Source: Amphritea atlantica
Lineage (GTDB): Bacteria; Pseudomonadota; Gammaproteobacteria; Pseudomonadales; Balneatricaceae
DNA: 33,593 nt
Assembly: GCF_018860855.1 (NCBI RefSeq)
Contig: NZ_JAHKQE010000001.1
Coordinates: 1 to 33,593, forward strand
Direction of reading: 5' to 3'
Part shown: one piece after another, positions 16,170 to 24,838 of the stretch
How positions within the stretch are numbered: position 1 is the first letter of the stretch
Layout of the letters: each line of letters opens with the position of its first letter
Made by a program: the position numbers and the translations under genes
Notes under the pieces: generated by a model
Databases searched by the model: none
What the model saw: the letters and a program-made list of their open reading frames with translations, nothing else
Told to the model about the DNA's origin: nothing

Positions 16170-16727
16170 TTACGTCTTATTAATATATTGACCTGGTGGT
16201 GTTGCTAGGTCTACGTGGTGTAATGGGAATATGCCTTTTTTTCTATCGGCGAAATAAAAGGTTAACGCATTTTTTATGGTTTGAAATGCGAGTTCATCCC
16301 ATGGGATATCGGCCTCTGAAAACAGTTGTACATCGGTGGTTTCATCCCCCGCTGAAAAGTTTAGGTCATCTAATTGTGCGAGGTAAAGCATCTGTACCTG
16401 ACTGACCGGAACGATCGAGGTGAGCGTATAAAGCTGTAAGTCGCTGACGCGGGCATTGGCTTCTTCTAGCGTTTCGCGGGCCGCGCCTTGGCGAGTGGAT
16501 TCGCCGTTTTCCATAAAACCGGCTGGGAGAGTCCAAAAGCCGATGCGAGGTTCAATCGCTCGTTTACACAGCAATACCTTGTCCTGGTAGATAGGCAGGC
16601 ATCCGGCGATGATCTTTGGGTTTATATAATGAATTTCACCACACTGGTTACAGATATGACGTGGGCGATTATCCCCTGGCGGTATTTCAAATCGAACAGT
16701 TGATCCGCACAGGCTACAGTAATTCAT
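16170..16727 (-). CDS. Nudix hydrolase with N-terminal zinc ribbon
   Basis: Pyrophosphohydrolase of 185 residues. An N-terminal zinc ribbon has Cys4, Cys7, Cys26 and Cys29 (YCSLCG and ICNQCGEIHY). The Nudix box reads GFMENGE, seven residues, then RETLEEA, matching G-x5-E-x7-REUxEE; the usual Gly near its end is Asn here. The zinc ribbon and YINPKIIAGCLP recall NADH pyrophosphatase and ADP-ribose pyrophosphatase-like enzymes, but the substrate cannot be assigned. It stands alone between the Pmp3-like gene and a 362-base gap. Confidence 0.9.
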   Translation of the reverse strand: MNYCSLCGSTVRFEIPPGDNRPRHICNQCGEIHYINPKIIAGCLPIYQDKVLLCKRAIEPRIGFWTLPAGFMENGESTRQGAARETLEEANARVSDLQLYTLTSIVPVSQVQMLYLAQLDDLNFSAGDETTDVQLFSEADIPWDELAFQTIKNALTFYFADRKKGIFPLHHVDLATPPGQYINKT

Positions 16728-17089
16728 AATATGTCCTTCAGTAAATATGGCCGGTGATGTATAAAAATTAGGCTAACGTTTGCACTATTTTCTAACTGTA
16801 ATGCAATTGCTGCTATAGGCTCAATTGTTCTGTTAAATAATTACGGCTTTTCTGGTTGAAAATCAATTTAAAGCTTAGGAGTGAGAGCGGGTATCATGAT
16901 CAATCATTGATCGCTCGGCGATAATTTTTACCATTCTAGCCTTGCAAATAGCAATGCTCGTGCCTGCTGTCAGTGATACTGAGGCGGTTCATAAACAGGC
17001 AAAAAACGATCAACGCTAAACTTTCGTGCAAAGCAGCGGTATGATGTTCAGACATTATTTTTTAGATAACCGATATTTACCCAAGTCTC
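16728..17089. other. Intergenic gap with a 15-bp palindrome
   Basis: No gene is seen between the two divergent Nudix genes. It must hold both promoters but no consensus pair stands out. The only structure is GATCAAT-C-ATTGATC at 16898-16912, a perfect palindrome around one base, flanked by GAGCG and CGCTC nearby, which could be an operator. Confidence 0.4.
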
Positions 17090-17686
17090 ATGATTGATCA
17101 GTTGAAACAAAAATTAGCGCTACATACACCGAAGACGCTCAATGGCGTTGGCCCTCAAGCCGGTGTGCTAATTGCGCTGACCGACAATCCTGCGGGTCCA
17201 GAGGTGATACTGACCCGTCGTAGCCACCTGTTGAGTACGCACAGTGGCGAGATCGCATTTCCCGGTGGTAAACGGGATGCTACGGATCCAGATCTGCTGT
17301 TTACTGCTTTACGTGAGGCCGAGGAAGAGGTTGGGCTGAACCCCTCGAAAGTAGATATTGTCGGGCCACTAGGGGATGTATTATCAAAACATAAATTGCA
17401 GGTCCGGCCCTATGTCGGCATCATACCTGCAGATGTTGAGTTGATACCCAACTTGGATGAGCTGGATCGAATTCACCGCGTGCCATTGAGTTTTTTTCTG
17501 GATGATCGGCGTCATCATACCGATAAAATTAAGTTTCGCGGCATGACCCATTATGTGCCAGCTTATGAATTTGAGGGGGATATCATCTGGGGGTTAACGG
17601 CTTATATGCTGGTTGAACTGTTAAATGTGGGCTTTGATGCACGCATACCAATGAAAGTCCGGCCGGAATACTCGCCAGTCTGCTAA
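17090..17686 (+). CDS. CoA pyrophosphatase-type Nudix hydrolase (NudL-like)
   Basis: Nudix enzyme of 198 residues predicted to split coenzyme A derivatives into phosphopantetheine and 3',5'-ADP. The pattern preceding and including the box is diagnostic: VILTRRSHLLSTHSGEIAFP, then GGKRDATDPDL and LREAEEEVGL. The LTRRS...HSGEIAFPGGK region is the UPF0035 motif found in CoA pyrophosphatases. The C-terminal half has RPYVGIIP and an ALTAY-like WGLTAYMLVELL helix. It is followed by two small conserved genes in the same orientation, so it may lead a three-gene unit. Confidence 0.92.
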   Translation: MIDQLKQKLALHTPKTLNGVGPQAGVLIALTDNPAGPEVILTRRSHLLSTHSGEIAFPGGKRDATDPDLLFTALREAEEEVGLNPSKVDIVGPLGDVLSKHKLQVRPYVGIIPADVELIPNLDELDRIHRVPLSFFLDDRRHHTDKIKFRGMTHYVPAYEFEGDIIWGLTAYMLVELLNVGFDARIPMKVRPEYSPVC

Positions 17687-17733
17687 GTTTTACTTATACC
17701 CTCTTCGACCTTACTGAACCTGATAGAACACAT

Positions 17734-17931
17734 ATGACTAATGAAAATGCTTCGCCTCGCCCTGTCCATTCACCCTGTATCGGTGTGTGTGCCCTTGATG
17801 AAAAAGACCTCTGTATCGCTTGTCGCCGTAGTGGTATGGAGATTGCCGAGTGGGGCGTTCTAAGTGATGCAGAGAAAAGAGCTGTTTGGCGTTTGATCCG
17901 TCAGCGGGAAGCCGAAGATAAGCTCGCTTAA
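17734..17931 (+). CDS. DUF1289 family cysteine-rich protein
   Basis: A 65-residue protein with the DUF1289 pattern: SPCIGVCALDEKDLCIACRR followed by MEIAEWGVLSDAEKRAVW. The four cysteines (CxxxC-x8-CxxC spacing) suggest a metal or iron-sulfur site. The protein is small, cytoplasmic and widespread in proteobacteria, with no proven role. It lies 47 bases after the NudL-like gene and 12 bases before the next gene. Confidence 0.9.
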   Translation: MTNENASPRPVHSPCIGVCALDEKDLCIACRRSGMEIAEWGVLSDAEKRAVWRLIRQREAEDKLA

Positions 17932-17943
17932 GGGGAGATAGAT

Positions 17944-18246
17944 ATGAAGGTAATGATAGATCTGTGTGTTATCCCGTTAGGGATAGGTACGTCGGTGTCG
18001 GCTTATGTGACCGCCTGTCAGCGAGTGTTACAGAATGCCGGTTTGTCGCATCAGATGCATGGCTACGGCACTAACATTGAAGGAGAGTGGGATGAGGTGT
18101 TTGCCGCGGTGAAACGCTGTCATGAAGTGGTTCATGAGATGGGTGCGGTGCGGATCAGCAGTAGTATGCGTATCGGTACCCGCACCGATCGAGAACAAAC
18201 CATCGATGATAAGATTAATAGTGTTAAATCAAAACTAGCGGAATAG
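17944..18246 (+). CDS. MTH1187 family thiamine-binding protein (DUF77)
   Basis: A 100-residue ferredoxin-like protein. Landmarks are DLCVIPLGIGTSVSAYV, HQMHGYGTNIEGEWDEVF and the C-terminal ISSSMRIGTRTDREQTIDDK. The conserved GTSVS and HGxGTNIEGxW segments are typical of MTH1187/YkoF-like proteins, some of which bind thiamine or its precursors. GGGGAG lies seven bases before the ATG. It is probably translated with the DUF1289 gene. Thiamine binding is from family knowledge only; no thiamine genes are nearby. Confidence 0.9.
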   Translation: MKVMIDLCVIPLGIGTSVSAYVTACQRVLQNAGLSHQMHGYGTNIEGEWDEVFAAVKRCHEVVHEMGAVRISSSMRIGTRTDREQTIDDKINSVKSKLAE

Positions 18247-18260
18247 CGCCTTAGTTGACG

Positions 18261-19544
18261 TTATTCCTCCTCTTCTTCTTCATATTCACTATCGTGCTTC
18301 ATTGCCCGAATGGTTTTTATTTGGTTGTCGCATACCTGCAGCGTTTCGATTTGATAATTGCCGATCAGCATGCAGATATTGGCATCGGGGATGGCTTCCA
18401 GAATTTCCATCACTAAGCCGTTGATTGTTTTGGGGCCATCGGTCGGCAGGCTCCAATTAAGCGATTTGTTAACATCACGGATATTCGCGGTGCCATCAAT
18501 AAAGTAGCTGCCGTCGGATTGGGGATAAATATCCTGATTATCATCTTTGCCGTTGAGTGACATCTCACCGACGATCTCTTCGAGAATATCTTCTAGCGTT
18601 ACAATACCTTGAATATCACCATATTCATCCACGACGAGCGCGATGCGTCGGTTTTCCTGTTGGAAGTTCAATAGCTGAGTTTGCAGCGGGGTGCTTTCCG
18701 GAACAAAGTAGGGTTCGTGGATGACTTGCAGGATTGCCGCTTTAGTGACCGATTTTTGGCGAAAGACCTGGGCTAAATTCCGCATATGCAAAATGCCAAC
18801 GACTTTGTTGAGTTCGCCTCGGTATACCGGCATACGGGTATGAGGGGTCTTGCTGAGCTGATCAATAATCTCTTCAAGATCATTGTCCATATCGATACCG
18901 CCGACCTCATTGCGCGGAATCATGATGTCAGTAACGGTGACATCGTCCAGCTCTAGTACGCCAAGCAGCATTGATTGGTTGCGCTGCTGCAGTACGGCGC
19001 CGGATTCATTAACGAGGGTTCGCAGCTCTTCTGTGCTGAGGTGATGGTTCTCACCATTGGTGACTTTGATGCCGAATAGCTTAAGCAGGCTGTTCGTGAT
19101 TAGGTTGACCATCCACACGAGCGGATAAAGTATTTTAAGCAGTGGTTGCAGAATATAGGCTGCTGGAAAGGCGACTTTTTCAGGGTGTAGCGCGGCAACT
19201 GTTTTTGGCGACACTTCGGCAAAGATCAAAATGACCAATGTCAGTGCTGCTGTAGCGATAAAGATACCGCCTTGACCCCAGATTTTAACCGCGATAATCG
19301 TGGCAATAGCTGAAGCTAGAATATTAACGAAATTGTTGCCGATGAGAATCACACCGATCAGTCGGTCGGGGCGTTTCAAAAGCTTATTGGCCTTGATGGC
19401 TCCTCTGTGGCGGTTCTTGACTAAATGCCGTAACCGATAGCGGTTAAGTGACATCATGCCTGTTTCAGAACTCGAGAAAAAAGCTGAGCAGAGGATCAGA
19501 AAAAAAAGCAGTCCCATAAGGGACTCAATCGATGCGCCTTCCAA
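18261..19544 (-). CDS. CNNM/CorC-type membrane protein with CBS domains (YfjD-like)
   Basis: Inner-membrane protein of 427 residues related to CorB/YfjD and possibly involved in Mg2+/Co2+ movement. Order: an N-terminal DUF21 domain with four hydrophobic segments (LILCSAFFSSSETGMMSLNR, then LIGNNFVNILASAIATIIAV and AEVSPKTVAAL), two CBS domains (about 205-330, including VTDIMIPRNEVGGID and GIVTLEDILEEIVGE), a CorC_HlyC domain and an acidic EYEEEEEE tail. The start is a TTG at 19544 with AAAGG nine bases upstream, and it aligns with the start of Escherichia coli YfjD. It lies downstream of ypjD on the same strand, a conserved pair upstream of ffh. Confidence 0.93.
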   Translation of the reverse strand: MEGASIESLMGLLFFLILCSAFFSSSETGMMSLNRYRLRHLVKNRHRGAIKANKLLKRPDRLIGVILIGNNFVNILASAIATIIAVKIWGQGGIFIATAALTLVILIFAEVSPKTVAALHPEKVAFPAAYILQPLLKILYPLVWMVNLITNSLLKLFGIKVTNGENHHLSTEELRTLVNESGAVLQQRNQSMLLGVLELDDVTVTDIMIPRNEVGGIDMDNDLEEIIDQLSKTPHTRMPVYRGELNKVVGILHMRNLAQVFRQKSVTKAAILQVIHEPYFVPESTPLQTQLLNFQQENRRIALVVDEYGDIQGIVTLEDILEEIVGEMSLNGKDDNQDIYPQSDGSYFIDGTANIRDVNKSLNWSLPTDGPKTINGLVMEILEAIPDANICMLIGNYQIETLQVCDNQIKTIRAMKHDSEYEEEEEE

Positions 19545-19652
19545 GACGGTAAACCTTTGGTTGCTAGTAGGAACGACATTGTCAGGTTAACCCCTGAAAC
19601 TGTCAAGCGTACTAAAAGTTTTAGAGAGCGCCTTTCGTAGTATAAACGCGGT

Positions 19653-20462
19653 TTATAGCAGCAGTTCGACGACAAATTTGCTGCCAAAGAATGACAGCAT
19701 TAAGACAATGAACCCACCGACGGTCCAGCGGATCGCCTTATGGCTACGCCAGCCGAGGAAGTGTCGCCCGACTAATAGTGTGGCATACAGCAACCAAGCC
19801 AAAATAGAGAGTATGGTTTTATGTACTAAGTGTTGGGCAAATAGATCATCGAAGACGATAGCGCCGCTGATCAACGATAGCGTTAATAAGATTAACCCTG
19901 TCCAGATCATCTCAAACAACAGAGCTTCCATTGTTTGTAGTGGTGGCAGTGAGCGCAACAGGCCTTTGGTGATGTGATGTTTAAGTTGATATTCCTGCTT
20001 GGCCAGCAAGACCGCCTGAAAAGCGGCTAGGGTAAAAATGCTATAAGCCAGAATGGAGATCAGAATATGGATAACTAAACCGGCATCGTAATGCCTGCCA
20101 GTCGCATCATCCAAACCGAATAGCGTGAAAAATAGAGTGATGGCGGCTAACGGGAATATGCCGATAAAAAGGTTATCGATCTTTTGCCGCAGAGAACTTA
20201 GTAACACTAATCCTGCCACTAGCCAGCCGATCAGAGAGCCGGCACTAAAAAACTCCAAATGTATGCCGGTCGGGCGATGGAGATCGAGATAGGAAGCAAA
20301 ACCGTGAGAGATCACAGCGACGACACCGATCAAACGGATGATCATATGATTGATACTGCGTCCGTTGACGTTCTGCCACTGTAAAGCAGTCGCGGTTAAG
20401 TAACAGATGATGGCGATAATAGCGGGCAGAATATGCATCAAAGAGTAGCTCGTCAGTTCCAT
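19653..20462 (-). CDS. ypjD: YpjD/CcsA-like inner membrane protein
   Basis: Polytopic membrane protein of the CcsA/CcmF-C (cytochrome c assembly) superfamily, with about eight hydrophobic segments. Conserved features are SYSLMHILPAIIAIICYL at the start, ISHGFASYLDL, LVIHILISILAYSIFTLAA and the C-terminal HLVHKTILSILAWLLYATLL, with histidines in the heme-handling positions of the family. I start it at the ATG at 20462 (MELTSYSLMHILP). In-frame starts at 20489 (ATG) and 20525 (TTG) also exist, and no candidate has a good Shine-Dalgarno sequence. It is divergent from ffh, the usual position. Its exact role is not established. Confidence 0.87.
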   Translation of the reverse strand: MELTSYSLMHILPAIIAIICYLTATALQWQNVNGRSINHMIIRLIGVVAVISHGFASYLDLHRPTGIHLEFFSAGSLIGWLVAGLVLLSSLRQKIDNLFIGIFPLAAITLFFTLFGLDDATGRHYDAGLVIHILISILAYSIFTLAAFQAVLLAKQEYQLKHHITKGLLRSLPPLQTMEALLFEMIWTGLILLTLSLISGAIVFDDLFAQHLVHKTILSILAWLLYATLLVGRHFLGWRSHKAIRWTVGGFIVLMLSFFGSKFVVELLL

Positions 20463-20604
20463 AGAGTTTGCAGTGGTTAAGTGTGTCATAAATATGAGTG
20501 CGATGAAATATTGATGCAGGGTCAATTAGCTGCTGTTAGGGGTAGCTGGTTATTTAATCATCGCCTCTGCGTTATTATCAGGTTCCTAAAGGACGCAGCT
20601 GCTG

Positions 20605-20610
20605 TATAAT
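20605..20610 (+). promoter_or_regulatory. Likely -10 element of the ffh promoter
   Basis: A consensus TATAAT stands 85 bases before the ffh ATG. The matching -35 is weak. CAGCTGCTG directly upstream is an imperfect palindrome. Confidence 0.5.
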
Positions 20611-20695
20611 AACCGACTTTATTTTACTGTCACAGAGCAGAATTGAAGCTGGCTCTGGCATATACAGTAGCGGATTAACACCTCAAGGCGTAACT

Positions 20696-22096
20696 ATGTT
20701 TGAGAATCTGACGGATCGTCTGGCGAAAACGCTTAAAGCGGTGACGGGCCAGGCAAAACTGACCGAAGACAATATTCAAGGCACTCTGCGTGAAGTGCGT
20801 ATGGCATTGCTGGAAGCCGACGTAGCGTTGCCGGTTGTTAAAGCATTTATTAACAACGTAAAAGAGCGTGCCGTAGGAACCGAGGTCAGCAAGAGTCTGA
20901 GTCCGGGTCAGGTATTCGTTAAGATCGTTCAGCAGGAACTGGAAAAAGTCATGGGTGAGGCCAATGAAGGTCTCAACCTAGCTGTTCAGCCGCCTGCCGT
21001 GGTGATGATGGCTGGTTTGCAGGGGGCGGGTAAAACCACCTCGGTCGCGAAACTGTCACGTTTTCTGCGGGAACGGGAAAAGAAAAAAGTATTGGTGGTA
21101 TCGGCTGACGTTTATCGTCCTGCCGCCATCAAACAGCTGGAAACCTTGGCGGCTGAAGTTGAGGTGGATTTCTTTCCCTCGGATATCCAGCAAAAGCCGA
21201 TCGATATCGTTAATGCGGCAATTCATCATGCCAAAATTAAGCACTTCGATGTTCTGATTGTCGATACCGCCGGCCGTTTGCATGTCGATAGCGACATGAT
21301 GGACGAGATTAAAGCGCTGCATGCGGCGGTCAAACCGATAGAAACGCTATTTGTTGTCGATGCGATGACCGGTCAGGATGCTGCCAATACGGCTAAAGCA
21401 TTCAATGATGTGTTACCGCTGACCGGTGTGATTCTGACCAAAACCGATGGTGATGCCCGTGGTGGTGCTGCGTTATCGGTGCGTCATATTACCGGTAAGC
21501 CGATTAAGTTCTTGGGTGTGGGTGAGAAAGTTGATGCCCTTGAACCGTTTCATCCGGATCGTATCGCGTCCAGAATTCTTGGCATGGGGGATGTGCTCTC
21601 CCTGATCGAGGAAGTCGAACAGAAGGTCGATAAAGAAAAAGCAGAACGATTAGCGAAAAAAGTTCAGAAAGGTAAAGGCTTTGATCTGGAAGACTTCCGT
21701 GATCAGCTGGAACAGATGAACAATATGGGTGGTATGGCCTCGCTGATGGATAAGCTGCCCGGTATGGGGCAGATGGGCGGTGCAATGCAGGGCGCAGATC
21801 TGTCGGGTGCCGAGAAAGGCTTTAAGCAGTTTGAATCGATAATCAATTCGATGACTCCCCATGAACGTAAGCGCCCGGATGTGATCTCTGGTTCGCGTAA
21901 AAAGCGTATTGCGATGGGTTCGGGTACACAGATTCAAGATGTTAACCGTCTGCTGAAACAGCATAAGCAGATGGCCAAAATGATGAAGAAGTTCTCCTCA
22001 AAGGGCGGTATGGCCAAAATGATGCGCGGCATGAAAGGCATGATGCCGGGCGGTATGGGTGGAATGGGCGGTCCAGGTGGCTTCCCGCGGATGTAA
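20696..22096 (+). CDS. ffh: Signal recognition particle protein Ffh
   Basis: SRP GTPase that, with 4.5S RNA, brings membrane-protein ribosome complexes to FtsY. The 466 residues show an N domain with LREVRMALLEADVALPVVK, P-loop GLQGAGKTT at 107-115, DVYRPAAIKQL, DTAGR at 190-194, TKTD at 248-251 with DARGGAAL, and GVGEKVDALEPFHPDRIASR. The C-terminal M domain (about 300-466) is methionine-rich and ends in Gly/Met repeats (GMMPGGMGGMGGPGG). Length and motifs are normal. No 4.5S RNA gene was seen nearby. Confidence 0.98.
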   Translation: MFENLTDRLAKTLKAVTGQAKLTEDNIQGTLREVRMALLEADVALPVVKAFINNVKERAVGTEVSKSLSPGQVFVKIVQQELEKVMGEANEGLNLAVQPPAVVMMAGLQGAGKTTSVAKLSRFLREREKKKVLVVSADVYRPAAIKQLETLAAEVEVDFFPSDIQQKPIDIVNAAIHHAKIKHFDVLIVDTAGRLHVDSDMMDEIKALHAAVKPIETLFVVDAMTGQDAANTAKAFNDVLPLTGVILTKTDGDARGGAALSVRHITGKPIKFLGVGEKVDALEPFHPDRIASRILGMGDVLSLIEEVEQKVDKEKAERLAKKVQKGKGFDLEDFRDQLEQMNNMGGMASLMDKLPGMGQMGGAMQGADLSGAEKGFKQFESIINSMTPHERKRPDVISGSRKKRIAMGSGTQIQDVNRLLKQHKQMAKMMKKFSSKGGMAKMMRGMKGMMPGGMGGMGGPGGFPRM

Positions 22097-22146
22097 TCGA
22101 TATTCTGCGCTCATCTCGAATGTTTATTTTATAATCAAAAAGCTTC

Positions 22147-22187
22147 ACAGGGCCGGCAAATTCACGTAATATGCCGGCCTGTTTTTT
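22147..22187 (+). terminator. Terminator after ffh
   Basis: CAGG-GCCGGCA and TGCCGGCCTG pair with one bulged G around a 12-14 base loop, followed by TTTTTT. It lies about 50 bases beyond the ffh stop, and the rpsP operon begins after it. Confidence 0.87.
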
Positions 22188-22288
22188 AAATGGGTGCAGT
22201 CTGCGTCGGCTTTCTTAAAAGTCGGAATGAGACTGTTATCTGTAAACTGTGAGCGATATCAAAACTCACTTAATAAAGGGACCTACGC

Positions 22289-22528
22289 ATGGTAACTATT
22301 CGTCTAGCTCGTAGCGGCGCTAAAAAGCGTCCATTCTATCACCTGACTGTGGCTGATTCTCGTAATCCGCGCGACGGTCGTTTTATTGAGCGTGTTGGTT
22401 TTTTCAACCCGCTGGCTAAGGGTCAGGAAGAGACTCTACGCATCAACCAAGAGCGTATCGAGTACTGGGTTGCTAAAGGCGCTCAGATGTCTGACCGTGT
22501 TGCTAAGCTGCTTAAAGAAGCTAAGTAA
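22289..22528 (+). CDS. rpsP: 30S ribosomal protein bS16
   Basis: Small-subunit protein needed for 16S rRNA central and 5' domain assembly. The 79-residue product starts [20 protein letters not shown] and contains [19 protein letters not shown], both family hallmarks. It is the first gene of the conserved rpsP-rimM-trmD-rplS operon. AAAGGGA lies about nine bases before the ATG. The 190 bases before it hold the ffh terminator and presumably the operon promoter, but no clear -35/-10 pair is visible. Confidence 0.98.
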   Translation: MVTIRLARSGAKKRPFYHLTVADSRNPRDGRFIERVGFFNPLAKGQEETLRINQERIEYWVAKGAQMSDRVAKLLKEAK

Positions 22529-22559
22529 TTCTATTGAAGCAATCAGTCGGGTTTGAGTG

Positions 22560-23093
22560 ATGAGTGGCTATACGTCTGAAGATATAACAACCGTTGGGCG
22601 CATCACCACACTTTATGGTCTCAAGGGATGGGTTAAGGTTTATTCCCATACCGAGCCGTTGGAGAGCATCCTCGATTACTCGCCATGGCTACTGAATATT
22701 AATGGTCAGTGGTTACCGTTCAAAATAGCGGATGGTAAAAAGCATGGTAAAGGGCTGGTCGCAAAACTAGCCGGAGTCGATGATCGGGATCTCGCGAAAC
22801 AGTATTGTGGCGTTGATATCGCGATAGAAACCAGCCTGCTTCCTGAATTGGAAGAGGGTGATTTCTACTGGAACCAGTTGGAAAAGCTTGATGTTTTAAC
22901 CGAGTCCGGCGAAAAGCTGGGTAAGGTGAGTCACCTGATCGCTACCGGATCTAACGATGTTTTGGTGGTGAAGGGTAACGCAGACAGTATTGATCGCCGC
23001 GAGCGATTAATTCCCTATCTGCCTGATCAGGTGGTGAAAGAGATAAACCTTGAAGAAGGTACGATTCGGGTCGATTGGGATCCGGAGTTTTAA
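22560..23093 (+). CDS. rimM: Ribosome maturation factor RimM
   Basis: Binds bS19 and the 30S head during 16S rRNA maturation. The 177-residue protein has an N-terminal barrel (TVGRITTLYGLKGWVKVYSH) and a C-terminal PRC-barrel domain (FYWNQLEKLDVLTE, then IPYLPDQVVKEINLEEGTIR). The ATG at 22560 is taken as start; the codon before it is an in-frame GTG. Neither has a strong ribosome binding site. Only 31 bases separate it from rpsP and three from trmD, as in the standard operon. Confidence 0.96.
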   Translation: MSGYTSEDITTVGRITTLYGLKGWVKVYSHTEPLESILDYSPWLLNINGQWLPFKIADGKKHGKGLVAKLAGVDDRDLAKQYCGVDIAIETSLLPELEEGDFYWNQLEKLDVLTESGEKLGKVSHLIATGSNDVLVVKGNADSIDRRERLIPYLPDQVVKEINLEEGTIRVDWDPEF

Positions 23094-23096
23094 CCG

Positions 23097-23846
23097 GTGT
23101 GGATCGGTGTAATTACCCTTTTCCCGGAGATGTTTGAGGCGGTCACCCGTCACGGCGTTACCGGTAGGGCAGTGCGCAACGGCTTGCTGGATGTGCAGTG
23201 TTGGAATCCTAGGGAATTTACACAGGATAAACATCGTACGGTGGATGACCGACCTTATGGCGGTGGTCCCGGAATGTTGATGAAAGTGCAGCCGCTGCGG
23301 GACGCGATCCAGGCAGCGAAACAGACTGCTGGTGGTAAGGCTAGAGTGATCTATCTTTCACCGCAGGGGCGCCGACTCGATCATGCCGGGGTAAAAGAGC
23401 TAGCTGCTGAAGAGCGGTTAATTCTGGTTGCAGGGCGCTATGAAGGTATTGATGAGCGTCTGGTGGAGACCGAAATCGATGAAGAGTGGTCATTGGGTGA
23501 TTTTGTGCTCAGTGGTGGCGAACTACCAGCAATGGTAATGATCGATGCGGTATCCCGTTTGGTTCCTGGTGTGCTTGGCCATCAGGATTCAGCTGCCGAA
23601 GATTCCTTTAGTGATGGACTACTTGATTGTCCGCACTATACCCGACCGGAAAAACTTGACGATATGTCCGTACCTGATGTGTTGCTTGGCGGTAACCATG
23701 AATCGATCAGACGCTGGCGTCTGAAACAGCAATTGGGGCGAACCTGGAAAAGGCGTCCTGAGCTGCTGGAAGATCTTGAGTTAAACAAAGAGCAACAAAC
23801 ATTGTTAAACGAATTTATCCGTGAGACAGAAGCGTCTCAGGGTTAG
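23097..23846 (+). CDS. trmD: tRNA (guanine-37-N1)-methyltransferase TrmD
   Basis: SPOUT methyltransferase that methylates G37 next to the anticodon and prevents +1 frameshifting. The 249 residues show [15 protein letters not shown], the dimer/trefoil-knot segments [14 protein letters not shown] and [15 protein letters not shown], and [20 protein letters not shown]. All SAM-pocket motifs are intact. The start is a GTG at 23097, three bases after the rimM stop, so translation is likely coupled to rimM. Confidence 0.97.
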   Translation: MWIGVITLFPEMFEAVTRHGVTGRAVRNGLLDVQCWNPREFTQDKHRTVDDRPYGGGPGMLMKVQPLRDAIQAAKQTAGGKARVIYLSPQGRRLDHAGVKELAAEERLILVAGRYEGIDERLVETEIDEEWSLGDFVLSGGELPAMVMIDAVSRLVPGVLGHQDSAAEDSFSDGLLDCPHYTRPEKLDDMSVPDVLLGGNHESIRRWRLKQQLGRTWKRRPELLEDLELNKEQQTLLNEFIRETEASQG

Positions 23847-23862
23847 TATTTAGGAGCGAGCG

Positions 23863-24222
23863 ATGAGCAGCAAAAACTCTATCATTCAGCAGATTGAAGC
23901 TGAACAGATGAATAAAGAAGTGCCAGAATTTGCACCGGGTGACACCGTTGTTGTTCAGGTAAAAGTAGTTGAAGGCACCCGTCAGCGTCTGCAGGCGTTT
24001 GAAGGTGTTGTGATTGGTAAGCGTAACCGTGGCGTTAACTCTGCGTTCACTGTACGTAAAATCTCTCACGGTGTTGGTGTTGAGCGTACTTTCCAAACTT
24101 TCGCGTCTACTGTAGACAGCATTGAAGTTAAGCGTCGCGGTGACGTACGTCAGGCTAAACTGTACTACTTGCGTGAGCGTAGTGGTAAGTCTGCACGTAT
24201 TAAAGAGAAGCTGGCTAAGTAA
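23863..24222 (+). CDS. rplS: 50S ribosomal protein bL19
   Basis: Large-subunit protein at the 30S-50S interface. Landmarks are [40 protein letters not shown] and the C-terminal [20 protein letters not shown]. Length 119 is typical. It begins 16 bases after trmD with TAGGAG-like purines before the ATG and is the last gene of the operon, closed by a strong terminator. Confidence 0.98.
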   Translation: MSSKNSIIQQIEAEQMNKEVPEFAPGDTVVVQVKVVEGTRQRLQAFEGVVIGKRNRGVNSAFTVRKISHGVGVERTFQTFASTVDSIEVKRRGDVRQAKLYYLRERSGKSARIKEKLAK

Positions 24223-24244
24223 TCACTTACTCGGTTTGAGCATG

Positions 24245-24270
24245 AAAAGGCGGCCTAGGCCGCCTTTTTT
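24245..24270 (+). terminator. Terminator of the rpsP-rplS operon
   Basis: AAAAGGCGGCC-TA-GGCCGCC followed by six T residues, a nearly loop-free perfect palindrome 22 bases after rplS. Confidence 0.95.
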
Positions 24271-24396
24271 GTGTTTGAAATTCGCACTACTGCAGAACTC
24301 ACAGTAGAATTAAGACAGTATCGCTTATCTGTTCTCGTGCTGTGGCAGCTTAACGCCGTAGGTATATTAATTAGACTATCGCTTTGGAATGGGGTT

Positions 24397-24813
24397 TTGA
24401 AGAGACTATCGTTCGGACTAAGCTCGATGTTATTGCTGGTAGTTGTCGGTGCTCATGCGGCTGATGACAAGCGCCCTGCGCCAGCTCATAAGCATCAGTC
24501 TCAACCACAGCATCAGGCTTCAGAGGAAGCTCGACGTCGTGAAGCAACCCGTGAAGCTATTCGGCGTGCGGTACGAGGCAGTAATCACGATACGGTACGG
24601 ATCGAAAAACGTTACCAATCGATTAGTCATGAACATATCGGCCAATATGTAGGTAGTTGGGTAAAACTAGAAACCTATTATGGTCGTAAAGTAGAAGGCG
24701 TGCTTAGGAGTGTTGATGGCAATATACTCTATATTGATGAGCATGTTGGTCGTGGTAGCGCCAGTTACCCTATTAATAAAACCAAACTATCTGGGCTTCA
24801 AGTGCTGCGCTAA
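24397..24813 (+). CDS. Uncharacterised exported protein
   Basis: I do not recognise the family. The frame is open from 24271, but the first 40 codons overlap the end of the rplS terminator and look non-coding. I start it at a TTG (24397), which gives a clean signal peptide LKRLSFGLSSMLLLVVVGA ending in HAA. An ATG at 24427 is also possible. The mature protein has a Lys/His/Gln-rich linker, a charged segment EEARRREATREAIRRAVRG, and a C-terminal domain with IGQYVGSWVKLETYYGRKVE and GNILYIDEHVGRG that looks like a small beta barrel (Sm/SH3-like). It is probably periplasmic. It lies between rplS and xerD, ends 25 bases before xerD, and may be co-transcribed with it. Confidence 0.7.
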   Translation: MKRLSFGLSSMLLLVVVGAHAADDKRPAPAHKHQSQPQHQASEEARRREATREAIRRAVRGSNHDTVRIEKRYQSISHEHIGQYVGSWVKLETYYGRKVEGVLRSVDGNILYIDEHVGRGSASYPINKTKLSGLQVLR

Positions 24814-24838
24814 TGCTAGCAGAGTAGAGGAGGCCTGA

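Noticed and set aside
16930-17021. Short hydrophobic frame ending AVHKQAKNDQR in the Nudix gap
   Set aside because: It has only a TTG or an internal ATG as start and no ribosome binding site, and it is about 25 residues from a usable start.
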